Shown here: positions 1 through 4,625 of the stretch, piece by piece
How the letters are laid out: each line of letters opens with the position of its first letter
How positions within the stretch are numbered: position 1 is the first letter of the stretch
NCBI GenBank assembly: GCA_900544475.1
Contig: UQVU01000126.1
Location: forward strand, 1-5,238
Direction of reading: 5' to 3'
Length of the DNA: 5,238 nucleotides
Source: an uncultured Butyricicoccus sp.
GTDB lineage: Bacteria; Bacillota; Clostridia; Oscillospirales; Butyricicoccaceae
Translations under genes and position numbers: made by a program
Notes under the pieces: generated by a model
Seen by the model: the letters and a program-made list of their open reading frames with translations, nothing else
Database searches by the model: none
What the model was told of the DNA's origin: nothing

Positions 1-20
1 TCGAATCCCACCTTCAGGGA

Positions 21-50
21 AAACAAAAAGACCGTCCTTTCGGACGGTCC
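21..50 (-). terminator. Duplicated terminator in repeat unit 1
   Basis: This is the third exact copy of the minus-strand terminator (stem 30-37/42-49 with T-rich tract at 21-29), again behind a copy of the tRNA 3' end and CCA. It would end a second-step read-through transcript. Confidence 0.75.
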
Positions 51-64
51 TCTCATCTGGCGGA

Positions 65-155
65 GAAGGTGGGATTCCTTTTCTGCGGAAAAGCCACGGC
101 GGTTGCAACGTGCCACCGGCACATTGCCAAGAGCCGCCTTTCGAATCCCACCTTC
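65..155. repeat. 91-bp palindromic element with 13-bp perfect terminal inverted repeats (copy 1)
   Basis: The ends GAAGGTGGGATTC (65-77) and GAATCCCACCTTC (143-155) are perfect inverted repeats, both derived from or matching the tRNA-Ser 3' end. Inside are a hairpin CTTTTC/GAAAAG with loop TGCG (78-93), directly abutting the outer stem, and a long hairpin (98-138). The long one has stem GGCGG/CCGCC, then TTGCAA paired with TTGCCAA through a single bulge, then GTGCC/GGCAC around a 3-nt loop. As RNA this would be a three-stem junction; as DNA it could be a cruciform or a small non-autonomous element. The fold is by eye and not energy-evaluated. Confidence 0.7.
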
Positions 156-160
156 AGGGA

Positions 161-190
161 AAACAAAAAGACCGTCCTTTCGGACGGTCC
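161..190 (-). terminator. Duplicated terminator in repeat unit 2
   Basis: This is an exact copy of the tRNA-Ser terminator (stem 170-177/182-189, GAAA loop on the minus strand, T-rich tract at 161-169). It lies 140 bp further downstream, behind a copy of the tRNA 3' end, and would stop transcripts that read through the first terminator. Confidence 0.75.
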
Positions 191-204
191 TCTCATCTGG
201 CGGA

Positions 205-295
205 GAAGGTGGGATTCCTTTTCTGCGGAAAAGCCACGGCGGTTGCAACGTGCCACCGGCACATTGCCAAGAGCCGCCTTTCGAATCCCACCTTC
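205..295. repeat. 91-bp palindromic element with 13-bp perfect terminal inverted repeats (copy 2)
   Basis: This is an exact second copy of the element at 65-155. The terminal inverted repeats are 205-217 and 283-295, the small hairpin is 218-233 and the long hairpin is 238-278. Its right end extends to a 16-nt match (280-295) that is the perfect reverse complement of 345-360 within the tRNA-Ser gene. Confidence 0.7.
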
Positions 296-300
296 AGGGA

Positions 301-330
301 AAACAAAAAGACCGTCCTTTCGGACGGTCC
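301..330 (-). terminator. Rho-independent terminator of tRNA-Ser
   Basis: On the minus strand an 8-bp stem GACCGTCC/GGACGGTC (322-329 with 310-317) closes a GAAA tetraloop and is followed by CTTTTTGTTTT (300-309 side). It starts 8 nt after the encoded CCA of the tRNA, the expected place for a monocistronic tRNA terminator. Confidence 0.88.
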
Positions 331-337
331 TCTCATC

Positions 338-428
338 TGGCGGAGAAGGTGGGATTCGAACCCACGTGGCGTGTTACCGCCAACTCGATTTCGAGTCGAG
401 CTCGTTATGACCACTTCGATACTTCTCC
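338..428 (-). tRNA. tRNA-Ser(CGA), CCA end encoded
   Basis: The minus strand folds into a class II tRNA. The acceptor stem is GGAGAAG/CTTCTCC with discriminator G (341) and encoded CCA (340-338). The D-stem is TCG/CGA. The anticodon stem CTCGA/TCGAG has loop CTCGAAA, giving anticodon CGA, which reads serine codon UCG. The long variable arm (TGGCG/CGCCA) is typical of serine tRNAs. The T-arm is GTGGG-TTCGAAT-CCCAC. The length without CCA is 88 nt. It has its own promoter and terminator and is transcribed leftward into the 140-bp repeat array, whose units each contain its last 17 nt plus CCA. Identity and anticodon are read directly; mature-end processing is inferred. Confidence 0.96.
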
Positions 429-433
429 GTAGC

Positions 434-452
434 GCACCCGTTTCACAGGTGC
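434..452 (-). other. 5' leader hairpin of the tRNA-Ser precursor
   Basis: GCACC (434-438) and GGTGC (448-452) pair around a 9-nt loop, right at the predicted transcription start. The hairpin would cap the 5' end of the precursor upstream of the RNase P cleavage site. The structure is seen in the sequence; a role is only inferred. Confidence 0.5.
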
Positions 453-458
453 TTAATT

Positions 459-487
459 ATTATATCATTCTATCGGCGGATTGACAA
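459..487 (-). promoter_or_regulatory. Sigma-A promoter of tRNA-Ser
   Basis: On the minus strand TTGTCA (487-482, 5 of 6 matches to TTGACA) is followed after 17 nt by a perfect TATAAT (464-459), preceded by TG for an extended -10 (TGaTATAAT). Transcription should start near 452, giving a leader of about 24 nt before the tRNA. A/T-rich sequence just upstream (about 488-520) could act as an UP element, as is common for stable RNA genes. Confidence 0.9.
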
Positions 488-531
488 GTCTTTTTTGCCG
501 AAAAGAAGAAATAATTTTTCTCCGTCTATGA

Positions 532-551
532 GGGCGGCGCGGCGGCCGCCC
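532..551 (-). terminator. GC-rich hairpin after the glycosidase gene, weak terminator candidate
   Basis: GGGCGGC (532-538) pairs with GCCGCCC (545-551) around a 6-nt loop, 12 bp beyond the stop codon of the minus-strand glycosidase gene. The following minus-strand sequence lacks an immediate T-run; an A/T-rich stretch appears only about 10 nt later. It may be an imperfect terminator or simply protect the mRNA 3' end. Confidence 0.4.
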
Positions 552-563
552 GGACGGGCCTTT

Positions 564-1751
564 TTACTTCACGAGGAAGGCGTCGGGCAGGGTTCTGCCC
601 TCTTCATTCTGCGAGAGTGTGGTCGGACTCGTGATCTCGCGACCCTTGTAGACCATGACCGAGGAGGAGCCGCCGTCGAGCATGGACGCCTGATATGCGC
701 CGTACTTCTCCATGATCTCGCCGCAGCGCTCGATGGAAACGCCGAACGAGTGGAACTGGCGGCCGTCGATGACGAGCATGAGCACCGTACCGTCCTTGGT
801 CTGGCCGATGGCGGTACGCGGCTGCTGGTCGTTCAGGCCGGTGCCTGCGATGAGGTTCTGGCCGTTGATGATGAGCGCCGGATGGAACTCGACCGCGTCG
901 CGCAGCCCGCTCGTGTCCGAAAACTCGCCGACCTGAAGATGATTGCTCTCGTCGAAGCCGATGATCTTCCAGCCGTTGCCGACCGCGCCCTGAATTTCCG
1001 TGCCCTCGCTCTTGAGGAAGCCGTAGGGCAGGCCGCCCGTGCCGTTGCCCTCGTAATCCGCGAAGCCGGACGCATTGATGCCGAGCGTTGCGCTGTACCG
1101 GTCCGCAATTTCGGAAACATATGAGCCGTAGTCGCCGAGACCCTCGCAGGTGCCGACATAGACGTTCTCCGGCTTTTTGCACAGCGCGAGCTTGCCCGCG
1201 TACTCCAGACCGAGCGCGTCCTCGCCCGTCTGCTCCACGATCATGATGCCGCGCTTGACATCGAGCGCAAGCACCGGGTCGCCCTGCTTGGTTTTGAGTC
1301 CGGTGTCGTAACCCTTCTTGGTCGGGTCCCCGATGAAGTCGAAGTCGAACGCCTCGTACCCCTGCGACTTGATGTCCGGGTTGTCGTTGAGAAAGCTCTC
1401 AAACGCGGTTTCGTCCAGCTCGCTGTACAGCTTGTAGAACTTCGCCTTCGGACTGATGGCCTGTTCTTCGCCATCGATTTCGAGCGGCGAGTCCCAGAAG
1501 CTCTCCGCGCCCGCCTGCTTCTGATTCATCAGATAGCGCTTGGTCATGACCTTCTCGATCATGTCGTGCGGGATAAAGCTCGTTGCGAGCCACTGGTGAG
1601 TCATCGTGCCCATCGCCGTTTCGATATACCATTCGCGCCACTTGGTCACGAACGCATTGTCCGTGTACAGCAGAAATGGATAGACGGCGGTCAGACCCGT
1701 CAGCAGCAGACAGGTCAAAATCAGGGAAAAGCGGTGTTTTGCGCCGTTCAT
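564..1751 (-). CDS. Phosphodiester glycosidase (NAGPA-like) domain protein, membrane-anchored or secreted
   Basis: The protein is 395 aa. The N-terminus has a short basic start followed by a hydrophobic segment at about residues 8-29, fitting a signal anchor or uncleaved signal peptide with the rest outside the cell. The C-terminal half (about 200-395) matches the NAGPA-type phosphodiester glycosidase family: INASGF (225-230), PRTAIG (311-316), VIDGR (327-331) and the hallmark LDGGSSSVMV (358-367), ending in GRTLPDAFLVK where the family usually has a GxR...NA motif. In bacteria this family is linked to exopolysaccharide or cell-envelope glycan processing; the substrate here is unknown. The middle region (about 35-190) is not recognised. 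The ATG at 1751 is the only start before the hydrophobic segment. Its ribosome site is mediocre (AAAGGGA, about 12 nt upstream). The helicase gene lies 105 bp upstream on the same strand, so cotranscription is possible. Confidence 0.87.
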   Translation of the reverse strand: MNGAKHRFSLILTCLLLTGLTAVYPFLLYTDNAFVTKWREWYIETAMGTMTHQWLATSFIPHDMIEKVMTKRYLMNQKQAGAESFWDSPLEIDGEEQAISPKAKFYKLYSELDETAFESFLNDNPDIKSQGYEAFDFDFIGDPTKKGYDTGLKTKQGDPVLALDVKRGIMIVEQTGEDALGLEYAGKLALCKKPENVYVGTCEGLGDYGSYVSEIADRYSATLGINASGFADYEGNGTGGLPYGFLKSEGTEIQGAVGNGWKIIGFDESNHLQVGEFSDTSGLRDAVEFHPALIINGQNLIAGTGLNDQQPRTAIGQTKDGTVLMLVIDGRQFHSFGVSIERCGEIMEKYGAYQASMLDGGSSSVMVYKGREITSPTTLSQNEEGRTLPDAFLVK

Positions 1752-1789
1752 GGTCCCAAATCGTCCCTTTCGTTTTTATCTCTACCGAT

Positions 1790-1818
1790 TCCGCCGGGTT
1801 CTCTCCCCTCCCGGCGGA
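1790..1818 (-). other. Strong intergenic hairpin between helicase and glycosidase genes
   Basis: TCCGCCGGG (1790-1798) pairs perfectly over 9 bp with CCCGGCGGA (1810-1818) around an 11-nt loop. It sits between the helicase stop and the glycosidase start, both on the minus strand. No T-run follows on either strand, so it is not a standard intrinsic terminator. It could act as an mRNA stability or processing element that uncouples the two genes. On the minus strand the loop region is purine-rich (GGGAGGGGAG), which resembles a ribosome site but is too far from the next ATG to serve as one. Confidence 0.55.
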
Positions 1819-1856
1819 TATACTCTCTTTCTGTCGAGCCGCAGTTCGTTTTCTCT

Positions 1857-3590
1857 TTACTTCTGCTGCGGCTTGTTCGGCGTGCGGCGGCGGTGACGGC
1901 GGCGCGGTGCGACGGGCTTGGCATCCGCCGTCTTTGCCTGTGCCTCCTGTGCCGGGTGCTTGCTGTGCGCACCGCGGCCGTTTCTGCCGCTGCGGCCGCC
2001 TCTTGCGCTCTTCTTCGGCTTGTTCTCGGCCTTATCGCCGTTCAGCAGGCGCTCATTGCGCGCCGCGAGCGCGGCCTCGACCTTCTTGCGGATGCGCTCC
2101 GTCGCCTCATCGCTCAGTGCGTAGGCACGCGAGGGCGTGTGCGCGTCAAAGCGCGGCTCGTTCTTCTCAAAGCGTGCGTAGGGATCGCGGCGGCGGCCGG
2201 AGCCGCGCGAGGAACGGGAAGCGCGGGGCGCGGCGCTCTTTGCCTGCTGCTCCTGCCTTTTCTCCTGCTTGTGCTCCTGTGTCTTTTCGCGGCGCGGCTT
2301 CTTGGCCGTTGCGGCCGCACGCGCGGTACGCGCCTTGCGCTTGGCCTGCTTTTCGCGCTCGGCCTCCTCTGCGACAGCCTCAGCCGAAGCGTTCTCGCTC
2401 GTCGTGTCACGGCGGCGGTTGGACGCCTTGGAGGCGCGGCGCTGACGGTCGAGCTTCTCCTTGTCCTTGGACTCGTCGTGCGGGATTTCGCCGACGACCG
2501 GAATGCGAATGCCGGTCAGCTTTTCGATGTCCGCGAGGTACGGGCGCTCGGACTTGTCGCAGAACGAGATCGCCGTGCCCTCCTGCCCTGCTCTGCCGGT
2601 GCGGCCGATGCGGTGGACGTAGGTCTCCGGAATGTTCGGCAGGTCGAAATTGATAACGAGCGGCAGCTCGCTGATGTCGATGCCGCGTGCGGCGATGTCG
2701 GTCGCAACGAGCACCGCAATCTTGCACTCCTTGAAGTCGGAGAGCGCACGCTGACGCTGGTTCTGCGACTTGTCGCCATGGATGGAGCGCGTGAGGATGC
2801 CCGCTCGGTTGAGGTCGCGTGCCACGCGGTCCGCGCCGTGCTTGGTGCGGGTAAAGACGAGAGTCTGGTGGACGTTCGCCTTGCGGATGAGCTCGGGCAG
2901 CAGCGTGCGCTTTTCGGCCTTCTCAACGAAGTAGACCTGCTGCTCGATCTTCTCGACCGGGCGCGCGGACGGCGTGACCGATATCTTGACCGGGTTCTTG
3001 AGCATACTGTCCGCGAGGTCTGCGATTTCCGCCGGAATGGTCGCGGAGAACAGCAGCGTCTGGCGCTTTGCCGGCAGCTGCTTTACGATGCGTTTGACGT
3101 CCGGGAAAAAGCCCATGTCGAGCATTCTGTCCGCCTCGTCGAGCACAAAGGTTTCGACCTTGTTCAGCTTTACGATTTTCTGACCCATGAGGTCCCACAG
3201 GCGGCCCGGGGTCGCGATGAGGATGTCCGCGCCGCGCTCGATGGCCTCGACCTGCGGCACCTGCGACACGCCGCCGAAGATGACCGCCGCCGTTACGGGC
3301 ATATAACGCGCGTACTGGCATACATTCTCATAGATCTGAAGCGCAAGCTCGCGCGTCGGAGTAAGAATGAGCGCACGGATGCCGCGTCCGGCGTCCTCGT
3401 CGAGCCGCTGGATGATCGGCACGGAAAACGCGCAGGTCTTGCCCGTGCCGGTCTGCGCACAGCCGAGCAGGTCGCGCCCCTCAAGAACAGACGGGATGGA
3501 CTGCTCCTGAATGGGGGTCGGCTGCTCATAGCCGGCCTCGGCCAGCGCCTTGAGAATGTTTCTATTGAGTTTCAGTTCTTTGAATTTCAT
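1857..3590 (-). CDS. DEAD-box ATP-dependent RNA helicase, RhlE-like, with long basic tail
   Basis: The protein is 577 aa from the ATG at 3590. All core helicase motifs are present and intact: Q motif GYEQPTPIQ (20-28), Walker A AQTGTGKT (45-52), PTRELA (78-83), TPGR (127-130), DEAD (151-154), SAT (182-184), LVFTRTK (244-250), ATDIAARGID (296-305) and HRIGRTGR (326-333). The core ends near 372. The remaining 200 residues are low-complexity, rich in Lys, Arg, Ala and Gln, with an RGGRSGRNGRG stretch (530-540) and an Arg cluster near the end, typical of a disordered RNA-binding tail. Its expected role is ATP-driven RNA duplex remodelling in RNA decay, ribosome assembly or cold adaptation; which one cannot be told. 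The frame is open to an ATG at 3698, but homology starts at MKFKELKLN and AAGGA lies 14 nt before that ATG, so 3590 is preferred. A terminator-like hairpin in its leader suggests attenuation. Confidence 0.93.
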   Translation of the reverse strand: MKFKELKLNRNILKALAEAGYEQPTPIQEQSIPSVLEGRDLLGCAQTGTGKTCAFSVPIIQRLDEDAGRGIRALILTPTRELALQIYENVCQYARYMPVTAAVIFGGVSQVPQVEAIERGADILIATPGRLWDLMGQKIVKLNKVETFVLDEADRMLDMGFFPDVKRIVKQLPAKRQTLLFSATIPAEIADLADSMLKNPVKISVTPSARPVEKIEQQVYFVEKAEKRTLLPELIRKANVHQTLVFTRTKHGADRVARDLNRAGILTRSIHGDKSQNQRQRALSDFKECKIAVLVATDIAARGIDISELPLVINFDLPNIPETYVHRIGRTGRAGQEGTAISFCDKSERPYLADIEKLTGIRIPVVGEIPHDESKDKEKLDRQRRASKASNRRRDTTSENASAEAVAEEAEREKQAKRKARTARAAATAKKPRREKTQEHKQEKRQEQQAKSAAPRASRSSRGSGRRRDPYARFEKNEPRFDAHTPSRAYALSDEATERIRKKVEAALAARNERLLNGDKAENKPKKSARGGRSGRNGRGAHSKHPAQEAQAKTADAKPVAPRRRHRRRTPNKPQQK

Positions 3591-3613
3591 AAAAATCTTT
3601 CGTTTCCTTCTTG

Positions 3614-3652
3614 AAAAACCGGCCGTGCCCGCAAATCCCGATTGCGGACGGC
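3614..3652 (-). promoter_or_regulatory. Terminator-like hairpin in the helicase 5' leader, candidate attenuator
   Basis: On the plus strand GCCGT (3622-3626) pairs with ACGGC (3648-3652) and, after a 2-nt bulge, CCGCAA (3629-3634) pairs with TTGCGG (3642-3647) around a 7-nt loop: 11 bp in all. Read on the minus strand the hairpin is followed by CGG and then TTTTT (3618-3614), the pattern of an intrinsic terminator, 24 bp before the helicase start. No minus-strand gene lies immediately upstream of it, so it is best read as a leader attenuator. The same DNA contains the -35 of the divergent exporter promoter. Confidence 0.5.
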
Positions 3653-3671
3653 GGCGCAGATGTGGTATACT
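3642..3671 (+). promoter_or_regulatory. Sigma-A promoter of the exporter gene
   Basis: There is a near-perfect extended -10, TGgTATACT (3663-3671). An 18-nt spacer separates it from a weak -35 TTGCGG (3642-3647). Transcription should begin near 3678, leaving a leader of about 45 nt. The -10 sits on the near-palindrome GTATAC, so a weaker minus-strand promoter for the helicase (for example TTGCCG at 3698-3693 with CATAGT at 3674-3669) may overlap it. That second promoter is a guess. Confidence 0.7.
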
Positions 3672-3676
3672 ATGCT

Positions 3677-3698
3677 TTGCCGACTCTTTTAGCGGCAA
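3677..3698 (+). promoter_or_regulatory. Inverted repeat at the transcription start of the exporter gene
   Basis: TTGCCG (3677-3682) and CGGCAA (3693-3698) form a perfect 6-bp inverted repeat with a 10-nt gap, overlapping the predicted +1. It could be an operator for a metal-responsive repressor or a 5' mRNA hairpin. The spacing does not fit the compact MntR or DtxR-type palindromes I know, so the regulator is not assigned. Confidence 0.4.
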
Positions 3699-3723
3699 TC
3701 TGTAACGGATGAGGTAAAATCAC

Positions 3724-4566
3724 ATGACGGCTGTACTCTCGACCGTGCAGGAGGCGTTTTTCGACGTACTGAAAACCGTTCCCCTGCTGCTTGCGGTCTA
3801 CGCATTACTATATTATATCGAAAACCGGCTGACCGATACGCCCGCCCTGCTCTCGCGCACGGCACAGTTCGGCCCCGCGGTCGGCGCACTCGCCGGAAGC
3901 ATTCCGCAATGCGGCTTTTCGGCGGCGGCAAGCGCCCTGTTTTCGGCGGGCTATCTCGCCCCGGCGACGCTCGTGGCGGTGTTTCTCGCGACCTCGGACG
4001 AGGCCGTGCCGGTCATGCTCGCGGGCGGATGCAGCGCAAAAGACATCATCGTGCTCCTCGCGGTCAAGTTCGTCCTCGCGGCGCTCGGCGGCTATCTGCT
4101 GCGCCTGACGGTGTTCCGGGGGCGCGAGGTCAAAATCGACGAGCCGCTCGAAATCGAGCTGAACGCCTGCGGCTGCGGCGACCCGCTGCCGAATATTCTC
4201 GGCCATGCGCTCAAGACCTCGCTTTTCCTGTTCGCGGTGCTGCTTGCGCTCGACCTGCTCATTCTCGGCGTGGGCGAGGCGCGGCTCGCGTCCGTACTGC
4301 TCGGCGGCAGCATCTTTCAGCCGCTGCTCTGTGCGGTGCTGGGACTCGTCCCGAGCTGCGCGATGAGCGTACTTTTAAGCGAGCTTTACGTCGGCGGCGC
4401 CATCAGCTTCGGCGCACTGGTCGCCGGTCTTTCCACCGGCGCGGGCTTCGGCTATATCGTGCTGCTCGGCGAAAAGCAGGGACGCCGCAAGGCTGCCCCC
4501 GTCATTCTCGCGACCTTCGTTCTCGCCGCCCTCGGCGGAACGCTCACGCAGATACTCTTCGGATAA
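3724..4566 (+). CDS. Putative 10-TM heavy-metal/manganese exporter (ArsP_2-type permease)
   Basis: The protein is 280 aa and mostly hydrophobic, with likely membrane segments near 18-33, 50-75, 78-100, 107-128, 163-183, 188-208, 210-246 and 258-279. It fits the family annotated as putative 10-TM heavy-metal exporter, arsenic efflux or manganese transporter. Two related motifs, GSIPQCGFSAAAS (58-70) and GLVPSCAMSVLLSE (207-220), each place a Pro-x-Cys near the start of a half, showing an internal duplication with a conserved Cys pair (63 and 212) likely at the transport path. A cytosolic or loop motif ACGCGDPLP (148-156) adds two more cysteines. The exported ion is not certain. The start is supported by GAGG 9 nt before the ATG and by a promoter 53 bp upstream. 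It is divergent from the helicase gene, appears monocistronic and ends in its own terminator. The short leader rules out a full yybP-ykoY manganese riboswitch. Confidence 0.85.
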   Translation: MTAVLSTVQEAFFDVLKTVPLLLAVYALLYYIENRLTDTPALLSRTAQFGPAVGALAGSIPQCGFSAAASALFSAGYLAPATLVAVFLATSDEAVPVMLAGGCSAKDIIVLLAVKFVLAALGGYLLRLTVFRGREVKIDEPLEIELNACGCGDPLPNILGHALKTSLFLFAVLLALDLLILGVGEARLASVLLGGSIFQPLLCAVLGLVPSCAMSVLLSELYVGGAISFGALVAGLSTGAGFGYIVLLGEKQGRRKAAPVILATFVLAALGGTLTQILFG

Positions 4567-4575
4567 ACTCAGATG

Positions 4576-4600
4576 AACCGGCTTTGCGCCGGTTTTTCTT
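4576..4600 (+). terminator. Rho-independent terminator of the exporter gene
   Basis: AACCGGC (4576-4582) pairs with GCCGGTT (4588-4594) around a TTTGC loop and is followed by TTTCTTTT, 10 bp after the exporter stop codon. On the minus strand the hairpin lacks a T-run, so it would not serve the convergent CpXC gene well. Confidence 0.9.
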
Positions 4601-4625
4601 TTGCCCTCAGACGTTTCGCGACAGC

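Larger units (their letters stand above)
1..357. repeat. Tandem array of 140-bp units carrying the tRNA-Ser 3' end
   Basis: Units start at 1, 141 and 281. The first two are complete and the third runs to 357, where it merges into the tRNA-Ser gene; I see no mismatch between copies. Read on the minus strand, a unit holds the last 17 nt of the tRNA plus CCA (58-77 and 198-217, with the genuine tRNA end at 338-357), then a terminator hairpin, then an inverted copy of the tRNA T-arm/acceptor sequence (1-15, 140-155, 280-295), then a palindromic core (78-142, 218-282). Because 140 is not a multiple of three, any reading frame shifts at each unit, which argues against a coding role. The array is cut by the left window edge, so more copies may exist. 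The layout resembles the repeats behind E. coli tyrT; the function here is unknown. Confidence 0.95.

Noticed and set aside
1..357. CRISPR array
   Set aside because: The repeated unit is 140 bp with no unique spacers; everything between tRNA-end copies is also repeated.
53..484. Several open frames across the repeat array and tRNA gene, with peptides such as GGIRTH or RWDSNPR
   Set aside because: These are well-known spurious translations of tRNA 3' ends; the frames shift at every 140-bp unit and no ribosome site supports them.
547..565. Possible plus-strand terminator, GCCC-GGAC-GGGC followed by CTTTTT
   Set aside because: The stem is only 4 bp, it overlaps the end of the minus-strand glycosidase gene, and no plus-strand gene precedes it.
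495..1124. Plus-strand frame of 209 codons antisense to the glycosidase
   Set aside because: It lies opposite the conserved catalytic domain and has no family resemblance or ribosome site.
1566..3614. Plus-strand open frame of 682 codons antisense to the helicase and glycosidase genes
   Set aside because: It mirrors two convincing genes with complete family motifs, its composition is Arg/Leu/Ala-rich as expected from the opposite strand of GC-rich coding DNA, and it has no recognisable domain.
3591..3698. N-terminal extension of the helicase from the ATG at 3698
   Set aside because: The extra 36 residues match no helicase sequence and cover the divergent promoter and leader hairpin; the Q-motif region begins normally at the ATG at 3590.
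3672..3723. yybP-ykoY manganese riboswitch upstream of the exporter
   Set aside because: The leader after the predicted start is only about 45 nt and shows just a 6-bp hairpin, too short for that aptamer.
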